A stretch of DNA of 64,000 bases from Desulfosporosinus lacus DSM 15449 (lineage in GTDB: Bacteria > Bacillota > Desulfitobacteriia > Desulfitobacteriales > Desulfitobacteriaceae), in contig NZ_FQXJ01000004.1 in assembly GCF_900129935.1 (NCBI RefSeq), positions 1 to 64,000 on the forward strand, in the 5' to 3' direction. The position numbers were made by a program, and so were the translations under genes. Positions within the stretch are counted from its first letter, which is position 1. Each line of letters starts with the position of its first letter. Under the pieces are notes generated by a model. That model saw nothing but the letters and a program-made list of their open reading frames with translations, did not search any database and was not told the DNA's origin. Shown here piece by piece: positions 44,372 through 53,028 of the stretch.

Positions 44372-44563
44372 ATGGCTAATGTTTGTGCTGTATGCGCCAA
44401 AGGAGTAGTCACTGGATTTCAAGTCAGCCACTCTCATATAAGAACAAAGAGAACTTGGAAACCAAACTTGCAAAACGTTCGTGCAATAGTGAACGGCACT
44501 CCTGCCCGGATCAAAGTTTGCACCAGATGCTTACGTTCCGGTAAAGTACAACGCGCTGTCTAA
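44372..44563 (+). CDS. rpmB: 50S ribosomal protein bL28
   Basis: A 63-residue ribosomal protein. It begins [31 protein letters not shown] and ends with [15 protein letters not shown], so it keeps both CxxC pairs of the zinc-containing form. AAGGAGG precedes the ATG. It is transcribed alone, divergent from asp23-fakA. Confidence 0.97.
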   Translation: MANVCAVCAKGVVTGFQVSHSHIRTKRTWKPNLQNVRAIVNGTPARIKVCTRCLRSGKVQRAV

Positions 44564-44570
44564 TGAATCA

Positions 44571-44598
44571 AAAGCCCGACATTTGTTCGGGCTTTTTT
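44571..44598 (+). terminator. Rho-independent terminator after rpmB
   Basis: GCCCGA / TCGGGC with a short loop, followed by TTTTTT, directly after the rpmB stop. Confidence 0.92.
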
Positions 44599-44629
44599 CA
44601 TACTCAAGCTCCACCTCTTTTTCCCCACC

Positions 44630-44818
44630 CAGAGGGTGTGATTTTGCAGAGTGAACCCTTTAGGCTGAGTAGCGTCAATCGCGCTTAGATTTCGAAGTGC
44701 CAGCGTGGCAGAGGTTCACATGCAGAACCACCCAGAGGTTTGCCAACGCTCGCTTCGAAATCAAGCGCAATAGCGACGGCGCCTAGGGTGAGCTGTGCAA
44801 CATCACACCCTCGCGCGC
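44630..44818. repeat. Structured repeat, family 2, copy 1 (hslO 3' side)
   Basis: About 185 bases with terminal inverted repeats GAGGGTGTGATTTTGCA / TGCAACATCACACCCTC and nested inner arms GCGCTT / AAGCGC, ATTTCGAAG / CTTCGAAAT and CCAGCGTGGC / GCCAACGCT. A second terminal-repeat unit (CAACATCACGCCCTC) follows within ten bases and runs into the hslO stop. No coding potential. Two related copies lie on the other side of hslO. Confidence 0.9.
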
Positions 44819-44825
44819 AACAACA

Positions 44826-45701
44826 TCACGCCCTCTCCCAAATTCCCCGTAACTCTTCAACATTAAACTGAAAATGTTCATTGCAAAAATGGCATACCAT
44901 CTCGGCTTTTTCATCCGCGATCAGGTCTGCTATTTCTTTTTTACCCAGGGACACCAAGGTGCCACTCAAACGTTCTTTTGAACACGTACATGTAAATCCA
45001 ACCGAACGTCGCTCTAAGACATGATAAGAGAGTTTCCCCATCAGATGACCCAATAACTCGTCCATGTTTTCACTCTGGGCGGCCATCTCACTAATACCAG
45101 CCCCTAACATCCCAAGCTGACTTTCAATCGCTTGGATATCTTCTTCGGTTGCCCCAGGCAACGGCTGAATCAGAAATCCGCCTGCTCCAGCAACATGATA
45201 ATCTTTTTCAACCAAAACCCCGAGCAACATGGCTGAAGGAATTTGTTCAGAAGATAACAAGTAATGCACTAAATCCTCGGCAATCTCCCCGCTAACCATA
45301 GGAACCGTTCCAGTATAGACCTCACCATTTTGCAAACTTCTGCTAACTGTTAACTCACCGCAACCAACCGCTGCGCCAACGTCAAGCTTACCAGAAGCCT
45401 TAAGCGGCAGGTCCACCAAAGGTTCCCGAACATAACCCCTTACCTCACCCTGTGCATTTCCAACAGCAACAACCCCCTCCAGAGGCCCGTCACCTAATAA
45501 GCGCAAAGTAACACTCTCTTCACCTTTGAGGGAACTGGCCAGAATAAGAGCTCCAGTCATCAACCTCCCTAACGCTGCCGTTGCCACCGGAGACATACCA
45601 TGACGTCTGCGCGCTTCCTCCACCGTATCCGTTGACTTCACCAAAACCCAACGAGCATTCCCCTCAAGCATAGTACCAATCCAAAGCTCATCATGTTGCA
45701 T
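44826..45701 (-). CDS. hslO: Redox-regulated chaperone Hsp33
   Basis: Hsp33 is a holdase activated by oxidation of a zinc centre. The 291-residue protein has the conserved N-terminal chaperone domain (GRLMTGALILASSLKGEESVTLRLLGDGPLEG) and the C-terminal CxC-CxxC zinc site (CTCSKERL and CHFCNEHF). The last two codons and the TGA stop (AGG GCG TGA) belong to the terminal sequence of the adjacent repeat. The gene stands alone between repeat copies. Confidence 0.95.
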   Translation of the reverse strand: MQHDELWIGTMLEGNARWVLVKSTDTVEEARRRHGMSPVATAALGRLMTGALILASSLKGEESVTLRLLGDGPLEGVVAVGNAQGEVRGYVREPLVDLPLKASGKLDVGAAVGCGELTVSRSLQNGEVYTGTVPMVSGEIAEDLVHYLLSSEQIPSAMLLGVLVEKDYHVAGAGGFLIQPLPGATEEDIQAIESQLGMLGAGISEMAAQSENMDELLGHLMGKLSYHVLERRSVGFTCTCSKERLSGTLVSLGKKEIADLIADEKAEMVCHFCNEHFQFNVEELRGIWERA

Positions 45702-45900
45702 AATCGTCTTCCTTATCTATAATCTTATTTTTCTAACATGAAATATGATGTAACGAACACCCAGAACAACATACACACCTAGTCTATCCCTAGCAAGCGC
45801 TCATTACACTCCCATTCAAGTCCAAACGCTGTTAAAATCAAAGCGATTCAACATCCCACCCATCATACCCACTCGCCCCTTCCAGCGCCCTAGACCCTCG

Positions 45901-46034
45901 CCCAGAGGGCGTGCTGCTACGGGTGGCAAGAGCGACACACTCCAGATATTAACCCTGAGGTTGCCAACTCTCACTTCGAAATCAAGCGCGCGGTGCGACG
46001 GTGCCTTGCGAGTGGATCAACACCAAACTCTCCC
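45901..46034. repeat. Structured repeat, family 2, copy 2 (decayed, internal deletion)
   Basis: Starts with the family end CCCAGAGGGCGTG, then jumps after about 55 bases to the right half (GAGGTTGCCAACTCTC, CTTCGAAATCAAGCGC, GCGACGGTGCCTTG). The left inner arms are missing and the right end (GATCAACACCAAACTCTC) is degenerate. Between here and hslO about 200 bases show no gene or repeat. Confidence 0.75.
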
Positions 46035-46060
46035 ATCCCCTGCCCCCGTCGACCCCAAGC

Positions 46061-46246
46061 CCAGAGGGCGTGATGTTGCGGAGCAAACCCATTAGGCAGA
46101 GTCGTGTCACCATGCTTCGATTTCTCGGTGCCAGAACGGCACGGGTTAACATGCAGAACAGCCTAGAGGTTTGCCGTTCTCGCCGAGAAATCATGCATGG
46201 TCGCGACGGCGCCTTGGGTGAGCGGAGCAACATCACGCCCTCGCGC
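46061..46246. repeat. Structured repeat, family 2, copy 3 (thiN 3' side)
   Basis: Terminal inverted repeats GAGGGCGTGATGTTGC / GCAACATCACGCCCTC and inner arms GATTTCTCGG / CCGAGAAATC and AGAACGGC / GCCGTTCT. The inner arms occupy the same places as ATTTCGAAG / CTTCGAAAT and its neighbours in copy 1 but with different bases on both sides, so pairing is preserved. Conserved unpaired segments include ACATGCAGAAC and GCGACGGCGCCT. Confidence 0.9.
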
Positions 46247-46310
46247 TCTAACCCCTCATCACGCCCTCGCGCACCCACCACTTATCTCCCCCTCGCGCAC
46301 CTTGGCATAA
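46227..46310. repeat. Degenerate tandem ends of the family 2 repeat
   Basis: Three units of roughly 27 bases sharing CATCACGCCCTCGCGC (the last shortened to CCCCTCGCGCAC) run from the right end of copy 3 into the thiN coding end. They look like repeated terminal segments of the same element. Confidence 0.7.
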
Positions 46311-46944
46311 CCACCATAACCCAGCCCTCATGAACCTCAACCACTGCCTTCTCTCCCAGAAAAACATTACTCACACCCCGCGGACAGTCCTGACGAAGAA
46401 TGCCCTTCTGAAGCGGATAATACAGCCCCTCTGTCGTGACAACCGACTCCTCTGACATAGAAATCAACGAGATTTCCTGGCCGGATGCCCCCCTTATCTC
46501 TTCCCGCCCCCGAACAATCCACAATTCATGCTCAGGGTCAATTACGCGTATCCGATACCCTTTCTTGGCATAGGCGAGCATAAGCCCTACATTACCGAAG
46601 AAATGATCAATTCGTTTTCCAGTGGCCCCATATAGCCAAATATCCTTTTCACCAAGCAAACGAGCCTTTTCCTCAGCCCTCAAAAGTGCCAATTCAAGAT
46701 CCGTTTCATCCTTTTCACAGGGATAACGTTCAATAACACATCCCATATCTTTAAACCGATCTAAGTTTTCAGGTAAAATCGAATCCAAGTCTCCGATTAT
46801 CAGATCAGGCATACGCAAAGACAGGGCAGCATAGTTTGCTCCCCCATCCGCACAAATCAAAAAATCGACCTCTTTAAGAACCTGTTTTCCCCATTCTAAA
46901 TCCCAAACGCCATTTGCTAAGACAGCAATCTTTATATCAATCAC
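46282..46944 (-). CDS. thiN: Thiamine pyrophosphokinase
   Basis: Transfers pyrophosphate from ATP to thiamine. The 220-residue protein shows LICADGGANYAAL, PDLIIGDLDSI and KDETDLELALLRA (acidic metal/ATP site), and GATGKRIDHFFGNVGLML. The C-terminal domain ends normally near VEVHEGWVMVVMP; the final RCARGR is encoded by the tail of the adjacent tandem repeat, which also gives the stop. Neighbours rpe, rsgA and prkC are as in B. subtilis. Confidence 0.92.
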   Translation of the reverse strand: MIDIKIAVLANGVWDLEWGKQVLKEVDFLICADGGANYAALSLRMPDLIIGDLDSILPENLDRFKDMGCVIERYPCEKDETDLELALLRAEEKARLLGEKDIWLYGATGKRIDHFFGNVGLMLAYAKKGYRIRVIDPEHELWIVRGREEIRGASGQEISLISMSEESVVTTEGLYYPLQKGILRQDCPRGVSNVFLGEKAVVEVHEGWVMVVMPRCARGR

Positions 46945-46949
46945 CGACC

Positions 46950-47609
46950 TTACTTTACGCTCGCAGCTTGACGAATATTTTTGACCGCTTGTTGCGGATC
47001 AGGTTGAGCAAATACAGCAGCACCGGCCACTAAAATATGAGCCCCCGCTTTAGCAACTACGGAAGCCGTTTCTAGATTAATTCCGCCATCCACTTCAATT
47101 AGACAAGCGGATTTGGTTTGAAGAAGATGATGATGAAGAACCTGGATTTTCGGGATAACGTTAGGGATAAATTTTTGCCCGCCAAACCCAGGATTTACCG
47201 TCATCAAGAGAACCATGTCCAAATCCTCCAAAATATACTTTAACCCATCAAGCGGAGTCGCTGGATTGAGTGCAATTCCAGCCGTCATTCCATGTTCTTT
47301 GATCTGTTGAATTACACGGTGAACATGAGGAGTCGTCTCTAAATGAAAGGTGACATGATCGGCACCCGCGGCTGCAAAATCTGCAATGAACTTCTCCGGC
47401 TCATCAACCATCAGGTGAACATCAAAACGCATACGCGAGTGATCTCTTATGGATTTAACCAAGGCAGGCCCAAAGGTGAGGTTGGGAACAAAGTGCCCAT
47501 CCATGATATCGATATGTAAAACCTCTGCACCAGCCTCCTCAACCAGTTTCACCTGATCTCCCAGGCGGGAAAAATCCGCGGATAATATAGAAGGGGCCAT
47601 CTGTATCAC
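46950..47609 (-). CDS. rpe: Ribulose-phosphate 3-epimerase
   Basis: Interconverts ribulose-5-phosphate and xylulose-5-phosphate. The 219-residue TIM barrel has APSILSADFSRLGDQV, LHIDIMDGHFVPNLTFGP, FDVHLMVDEPE and VLLMTVNPGFGGQKFIPN with metal ligands His and Asp. I use a GTG start two bases after the rsgA stop with AGAGAGGAAG upstream; the ATG three codons later is also possible. Confidence 0.95.
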   Translation of the reverse strand: MIQMAPSILSADFSRLGDQVKLVEEAGAEVLHIDIMDGHFVPNLTFGPALVKSIRDHSRMRFDVHLMVDEPEKFIADFAAAGADHVTFHLETTPHVHRVIQQIKEHGMTAGIALNPATPLDGLKYILEDLDMVLLMTVNPGFGGQKFIPNVIPKIQVLHHHLLQTKSACLIEVDGGINLETASVVAKAGAHILVAGAAVFAQPDPQQAVKNIRQAASVK

Positions 47610-47610
47610 A

Positions 47611-48510
47611 TTAATACTTCCTCTCTGCTTCAATCACTTCTTTTAAAAATATTAGATAGTGCTCGTAACGTTCAGGAGAAATCTCCCCTGTTTCCAGAGC
47701 AGCTTTAATCGCACAATTAGGTTCTTTATCGTGCAGGCAACTGTTAAAACGGCATAGACGCCGACGAATAGCAAACTCAGGGAAACAATCCGTTAATTCT
47801 GCGCGCTTCATTTCCGGTAAAAAGAGGGAGGAAAAGCCCGGTGTGTCCGCTACCAGCCCCCCGGCACACACCATTAATTCTACATGGCGTGTGGTATGGC
47901 GGCCACGCTTTGACTTAAGACTTATTTGCCCTGTTTTTAGCTTCTTACCAGGAGATAAGGCATTAAAAAGACTAGACTTCCCAGCTCCGGAAGGTCCTGC
48001 AAGCACACTTATCTTATTCGTCAGACGAACAGCGATTTGATCAATCCCCTGACCCGTCTCACTGGAAACCTCAAACACGTCATATCCGATTTTTCGATAG
48101 ACATCCGTAATAGCATGACCCTCTGAGCCGTCGTTTAAAGCGTCTTCTTTATACTTGTCTAATTTGGTGAAAACTAAGATAGGCTCAATGCCTGCATCCG
48201 TCACTTGAATTAACAAACGATCCAAGAGATTTAGATCGGGCTTAGGAGAAGTCATGGCGAAAACCAGAATTGCTTGATCCACATTAGCAATAGCAGGCCG
48301 TGTTAATACATTTCGCCGCGGCTCTACATATTCAATAGTCGCCTTATTCTCCTCTTCTTCCTCTTCCGGCAGAATGTTCACCCGATCACCCGGTAAAAAC
48401 TCTTGATCTTTAACGCGAAAGCGACCGCGCAGGGAACATTCCCATACTCGGTCCTCCGCATAGACATAATAAAATCCTCCATATCCTTTGAGTAAGAATC
48501 CATTGATCAT
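47611..48510 (-). CDS. rsgA: Small ribosomal subunit GTPase RsgA (YloQ/CpgA)
   Basis: A circularly permuted GTPase that checks late 30S maturation. Motif order is G4 (VFTKLDKYK), then P-loop (LAGPSGAGKSSLFN) and DTPGFSS. An N-terminal OB fold precedes these and a C-terminal zinc knuckle (CRFNSCLHDKEPNC) follows. The 299-residue length is usual. Order prkC-rsgA-rpe-thiN is conserved in Firmicutes. Confidence 0.95.
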   Translation of the reverse strand: MINGFLLKGYGGFYYVYAEDRVWECSLRGRFRVKDQEFLPGDRVNILPEEEEEENKATIEYVEPRRNVLTRPAIANVDQAILVFAMTSPKPDLNLLDRLLIQVTDAGIEPILVFTKLDKYKEDALNDGSEGHAITDVYRKIGYDVFEVSSETGQGIDQIAVRLTNKISVLAGPSGAGKSSLFNALSPGKKLKTGQISLKSKRGRHTTRHVELMVCAGGLVADTPGFSSLFLPEMKRAELTDCFPEFAIRRRLCRFNSCLHDKEPNCAIKAALETGEISPERYEHYLIFLKEVIEAERKY

Positions 48511-48553
48511 TTTTATTCCTCACTAATCATCGTTTGGGAATTATTACATGGAA

Positions 48554-50305
48554 TTATTGTTCTTTGAGTCTGCCCTTTTGCACGCCAGCCAAAAACTGAG
48601 CTATCATCACATTATTACTGCTGGCCTGTGCTTCTAATCCTTGGGCAAAAGGACCGGGTCCCCGCGAAACAACCATCGTCACCTCTGAGCCCTGCTGAAC
48701 ACTTTCTCCCGGGCTAGGGATTGTGCTTATCACCACATCTTCTGGAGAGGTATACGAAACCTCGGTCTCAATCTTCAGAACCAGCTTATTTTGATCAACG
48801 AGGATCGTCTTCGCCTCTGAAGATAACTTCCCTATCACACTGGGCATATTGATCGTCGACCATTGTGGTCCAGTACTTACTGTTAAAGTAATATTTCCAT
48901 CTTTTGGCCAAGAAGACTTTGGCATTGGATCTTGACCAATAACAGCATCTTTAGCTGCATCATCAGGCATAGGCACCAAGGTTATCTCTCCGGTAAATCC
49001 AGCATTCTTGATTAGATTTATGGCATTCTCCTTCGACATCTGTCCAATTATTACATTTGGAAATTCTACCAACTCGATCCCTTTGCTTACCACAACTTTA
49101 ACTGTTCGCCCGACTTTCACCGAGTTATCTGCTTTAGGATCTTGTCTGATAATGAGATCCTTATCAACTTCGTCACTAAACTCCTGAGTTACCTCTGGAT
49201 CAAGACTTAGTTCAGCATCCTTTAAAAAATCCTCTGCAACAGGCACCGTTTTACCCGTTAAATCTGGGACCTTTGTTGATCCTACTGACATATAGTTCCA
49301 AATTCCTCCGACCAGTAAGGCGAGGAAAAGTACAAGCCCTCCAACAATCAAGATCCTGCGCCTCTTATTTACAGACTTAATCGGGACAGCGTCTATGACT
49401 TCAATCGGGTTCAGAGCCTTAACCATTCCTTTGTGAGTCTGAGTTGCCTCCGGATCACTTGCTTGGGAAAGGCCAAACCACGCAATTGGTTCACCAGCTT
49501 GAATATGGTTCAAATCCTCAAGCAACTCTTTAGCGGACACATATCTTTGTTCTGGCGACTTTGCAATTGCTCGCATAATGACCCCTTCTAATTCTTTGGC
49601 AATCCGAGGATTAAGCTTACTCGGCGGAACAGGCTCTTGCTGTAAATGTTTTAGGGCAATAGCAATTGGAGTTTCACCATCATACGGAACTTTACCCGTG
49701 AGTAACTCATACAGAACGATCCCCAAGGAATAGATGTCTGATTGCTCATTACTTTGTATCCCCTTGGCTTGCTCGGGGGACAAATAATGAACTGAACCGA
49801 CAATGTCTCCAGTATGAGTCACGGTCGCTGAAGATACAGCCCGCGCAATGCCGAAATCTGTAACCTTAGCGTGCCCGTCTGCAGTAACTAATATATTGTG
49901 AGGTTTAATATCCCTATGAATAATATGGTTCTCGTGGGCATTTCGGATAGCTCCTGTGATTTGTCGGGCCAGATTAATGGACTGTTCTGTGGAAAGCGGG
50001 GCGTACTCACGAATAATTTCCTTGAGATTGCGACCTTCCACATATTCCATAACGATGTATTCTGTATCTCCATCTTTGCCTACATCATAAATTGATACGA
50101 TGTTGGGGTGAGACAAGCTAGCTGCGGACTGAGCTTCCCTCCGAAAACGACGAATAAAGTCTTCATCTGTGACAAACTGCTCCCGGAGCACTTTTATGGT
50201 CACGACACGGTTAAGTAAAAGATCCTTAGCCTTGTAAACAATTGCCATACCTCCAGCACCAATTCTGTCCAGAACCTCATATCGTCCCCCGAAGATTTTA
50301 CTCAC
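48554..50305 (-). CDS. prkC: PASTA-domain Ser/Thr kinase PrkC (Stk1/PknB type)
   Basis: A transmembrane kinase that senses cell-wall fragments and, in spores, can trigger germination. Kinase domain in the first 270 residues: glycine loop RIGAGGMAIVYKAKD, catalytic HRDIKPHNILV, DFGIARA and the HYLSPEQAKG activation segment. One transmembrane helix lies near residues 320-345, followed by three extracellular PASTA repeats (for example VPDLTGKTVPVAEDFLK). The 583-residue length is typical. Its start overlaps the pbpA stop (ATGA) and its phosphatase prpC is three genes upstream. Confidence 0.95.
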   Translation of the reverse strand: MSKIFGGRYEVLDRIGAGGMAIVYKAKDLLLNRVVTIKVLREQFVTDEDFIRRFRREAQSAASLSHPNIVSIYDVGKDGDTEYIVMEYVEGRNLKEIIREYAPLSTEQSINLARQITGAIRNAHENHIIHRDIKPHNILVTADGHAKVTDFGIARAVSSATVTHTGDIVGSVHYLSPEQAKGIQSNEQSDIYSLGIVLYELLTGKVPYDGETPIAIALKHLQQEPVPPSKLNPRIAKELEGVIMRAIAKSPEQRYVSAKELLEDLNHIQAGEPIAWFGLSQASDPEATQTHKGMVKALNPIEVIDAVPIKSVNKRRRILIVGGLVLFLALLVGGIWNYMSVGSTKVPDLTGKTVPVAEDFLKDAELSLDPEVTQEFSDEVDKDLIIRQDPKADNSVKVGRTVKVVVSKGIELVEFPNVIIGQMSKENAINLIKNAGFTGEITLVPMPDDAAKDAVIGQDPMPKSSWPKDGNITLTVSTGPQWSTINMPSVIGKLSSEAKTILVDQNKLVLKIETEVSYTSPEDVVISTIPSPGESVQQGSEVTMVVSRGPGPFAQGLEAQASSNNVMIAQFLAGVQKGRLKEQ

Positions 50306-51741
50306 TTTTTGTCACCTACTTTCTGGTTCAGTGCTTCTTGAATAATCTGTCGTGCAATCGGGGCAGCATTCCCGCCTCCGGTTCCACCATTTTCTACGAT
50401 TACGGCAACTGCAATCTGCGGTTCTTCTGCAGGTGCAAAGGCAATATACCAAGCATGCGTCAGAACATTTCCTCCGGGCTCTGCAGAACCCGTTTTACCC
50501 GCGACCTGAACATTGGGCAAAGCCCCTGGCGCAGCCGTCCCTTCCGTTACTGCGGTGACCATGGCGCTGGTAATCTTATCTGCTTCCTCTTTGGAAAGTG
50601 CGGTTAGCCAAGGCTGAGGCTTCTGTTGAAACAGGATATCTTGAGAATGGTCAAGAACTCTTTCTACCAAATGAGGAGTCATAATAACTCCATGGTTAGC
50701 AATTCCTGCTGTCATTAATGCCATATGAAAGGGGGATACTAGAACCTCCCCTTGTCCAAATGTACTGGCAGCCAGCAGGTTTGTATTCAACGACGAAGGA
50801 TTTTTAGCCTCCTGCGTAATTGAACTCCTTGGTAAACTCAGTTCAAAAGGAATTTTTTGCCCAAATCCGAAGCCTTTAACAACCGAAAGAAAAGTTTGAT
50901 CTCCCGCCTGAACCCCAAACGTCGCAAAATACGTATTGCAGGATTCGGCCAAAGCCATATTATAATTAACCCAGCCATGCGCTTTATCGTTTTGTTCTCG
51001 AATGACTTGTCCGTTAATAATGGTTGATCCCTGACACTGATACAAATCCGTCGTATTTATTCCACTTCGAAATAAGGCTGCCGAGGTGACTACCTTCATA
51101 GTTGAGCCTGGCGGAAAGAGGGAAAAATAACGGTGCTCCAGCGGCCTTTGCTTCTCACCCAAAGGCCTTTTTTCTTCCTGACTAATGATCTCATTCCAAT
51201 GTTGATCAAGGTTTGTGGGATTAAAACTGGGTTGGCTAACCATGGCAAGCACTTCTCCTGTTCGAGGATCCAGAGCCACTGCTGCCCCCATTTTCCCTTT
51301 AAGTGCATCATAAGCTATACTCTGTAAACGTGAATCCAAGGTAAGCACCACATCGTCTCCTTGACGCGGCAGGGCAAAGAGTTGCTGAACTGCTTGGGTG
51401 GGCGTAGCATTCTTGATTCCTAACAACCAATCTGCCAAGTTTGCTTCCAGACCGGAAGCCCCCAGTTTCACAGTAGAATAACCCAAGGCAGGTTCAAACA
51501 TTTCCCCTTTCGGATAAACTCGAACCTTTTTCCCGTTGAGAATTTGAGTTTGAGCTATTATTTCGCCGTTACGATCAAAAATTCCTCCCCGAGTCACTCG
51601 GCTTTCCATTAGAATCAACCTGCGATTTGCGGGATTTTGAAGCAGCGTATCCGCCCGAACAACCTGCCAATAGACCAAACCAAGACTAAGAATGAAAAAA
51701 CTAAAGGCCATGCCTAATGCTACTTGACGTACCCCTCGCAT
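50302..51741 (-). CDS. pbpA: Class B penicillin-binding protein (transpeptidase)
   Basis: A membrane-anchored peptidoglycan transpeptidase. One N-terminal transmembrane helix (about residues 8-27) is followed by a small dimerisation region (RVTRGGIFDRNGEIIAQT) and the transpeptidase domain with active site STMK (PPGSTMKVVTS), SCN (AESCNTYF) and KTG (AGKTGSAEPGG). The 479-residue form without PASTA repeats matches the PbpA partners of SEDS proteins in actinobacterial pkn loci. The start codon shares one base with the SEDS stop. Confidence 0.92.
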   Translation of the reverse strand: MRGVRQVALGMAFSFFILSLGLVYWQVVRADTLLQNPANRRLILMESRVTRGGIFDRNGEIIAQTQILNGKKVRVYPKGEMFEPALGYSTVKLGASGLEANLADWLLGIKNATPTQAVQQLFALPRQGDDVVLTLDSRLQSIAYDALKGKMGAAVALDPRTGEVLAMVSQPSFNPTNLDQHWNEIISQEEKRPLGEKQRPLEHRYFSLFPPGSTMKVVTSAALFRSGINTTDLYQCQGSTIINGQVIREQNDKAHGWVNYNMALAESCNTYFATFGVQAGDQTFLSVVKGFGFGQKIPFELSLPRSSITQEAKNPSSLNTNLLAASTFGQGEVLVSPFHMALMTAGIANHGVIMTPHLVERVLDHSQDILFQQKPQPWLTALSKEEADKITSAMVTAVTEGTAAPGALPNVQVAGKTGSAEPGGNVLTHAWYIAFAPAEEPQIAVAVIVENGGTGGGNAAPIARQIIQEALNQKVGDKK

Positions 51742-53024
51742 TATGTTGCATACTCCCTTCCCCGATTCTTGGTGCTGTGGGAACTTACCGCGGTGGCGTT
51801 AGAAATATTCAATAAAACCCCCAGTAGGATAAAATGAACAATAAGGGAACTGCCGCCATAACTCACCCAAGGAAGAGGAATTCCTGTCAAGGGCAACAGC
51901 TTTGTGACCCCAGCGAGAATAATCAAAGTTTCGGTACCAAGGAGAATTCCAATCCCTGCGGCCAAGATTTGCCCAAAGCGATCCTTAGCCCTGATACTTA
52001 TCGCAAAAGCTCTCATAACAACAATCAAGAAGAGTACCAATACAGCCATAGCGCCGGCAAATCCCAATTCTTCAGCAATAACAGAAAAGATAAAATCACT
52101 TATGGCCACTGGCACGGTCGATGCCCCAATGCCATTGCCCAACCCCGTGCCCAGAATTTTCCCACCCCCAATTGCAAAAAGCGATTGGGCAATTTGATAT
52201 CCCATCCCGGTAGGATCTTGCCACGGATTCAACCACACAGATACTCTAACCCGAACATGTCTAAAGAGCATATATCCGACAGTTCCGGTTAACAAAAAAA
52301 CCGGCATTGATATCCCTAAATATAAAGTCCGCTCTGTAACAACATAAAGCATAAGTACAAAAAGCATATAAAACACCAAGGCTGTTCCTAAGCTTTTTTG
52401 TGCGGCCAAAATGCCCAGTACAAAAGCCACCATAATCATAAACGGTCTCAATGTCCGCCAATCGGGCAAGGAGAATCTTCCCCATTGTACCGTCCCAACT
52501 CGCAACAATTCTTCATTTTCTTCCAAATAAGTTGCCATAAATAAGAGCAAGGCCAACTTAACAAACTCCTCAGGTTGGAGTCCGATTCCCCCGATCCTAA
52601 ATGAGCTTGTTGCTCCGCCTTCCTCAGAACCAAACAAAAGAGTAACCAGCAACAACCCTACCGCTAAGAGTCCCCATATGTATCGAAACCTGCCAAAATA
52701 ACGATAATCTCTGATCGACCACAAAACCGCATAGAACAACAACTGCCCAATATTCGCCCACCAAAACTGGTGCAAGGCCACATCAGGATTAATTCTCACC
52801 ACAAATACAAGTCCTAACGCCATAATGGCCTGGACTACAGGCAGAATATAGGGGTCTCCTTGATAATTGAAGAGATGTTCCATTAAGCTTCCCAGAAGGA
52901 CAATGACCGTAAAAATTAATGCTTGCCAAAGCAGCCTGCTCATTTCCGCGTCCAATTTCAGCAGGCCAAGTCCTATCCACATCATCCCTAAAATTAAAAT
53001 ACGCAAGGTTAAACGCTGAATCAT
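51741..53024 (-). CDS. SEDS-family peptidoglycan polymerase (FtsW/RodA/SpoVE type)
   Basis: A 427-residue protein with about ten transmembrane helices that polymerises lipid II glycan strands with a class B PBP partner, here pbpA directly downstream. Signatures are GIGLQPEEFVKLALLLFMATYL, NPWQDPTGMGYQIAQSLFAIGGGKILGTGLGNG, SDFIFSVIAEELGFAG and LTGIPLPWVSYGGSSL. The locus type suggests a RodA-like role, but FtsW or SpoVE function is equally possible from sequence. Confidence 0.9.
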   Translation of the reverse strand: MIQRLTLRILILGMMWIGLGLLKLDAEMSRLLWQALIFTVIVLLGSLMEHLFNYQGDPYILPVVQAIMALGLVFVVRINPDVALHQFWWANIGQLLFYAVLWSIRDYRYFGRFRYIWGLLAVGLLLVTLLFGSEEGGATSSFRIGGIGLQPEEFVKLALLLFMATYLEENEELLRVGTVQWGRFSLPDWRTLRPFMIMVAFVLGILAAQKSLGTALVFYMLFVLMLYVVTERTLYLGISMPVFLLTGTVGYMLFRHVRVRVSVWLNPWQDPTGMGYQIAQSLFAIGGGKILGTGLGNGIGASTVPVAISDFIFSVIAEELGFAGAMAVLVLFLIVVMRAFAISIRAKDRFGQILAAGIGILLGTETLIILAGVTKLLPLTGIPLPWVSYGGSSLIVHFILLGVLLNISNATAVSSHSTKNRGREYAT

Positions 53025-53028
53025 ACGC

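Noticed and set aside
44630-46246. Insertion sequence
   Set aside because: Terminal inverted repeats are present but no transposase frame exists and I could not define target duplications by eye.
44630-46310. CRISPR array
   Set aside because: Copies are long, unevenly spaced and internally palindromic; there are no short direct repeats with unique spacers and no cas genes.
45982-46333. Open frames of about 100 codons on both strands over the family 2 repeats
   Set aside because: They run through inverted arms, are rich in Arg/Pro/Ser from the repeat composition and overlap the real end of thiN.
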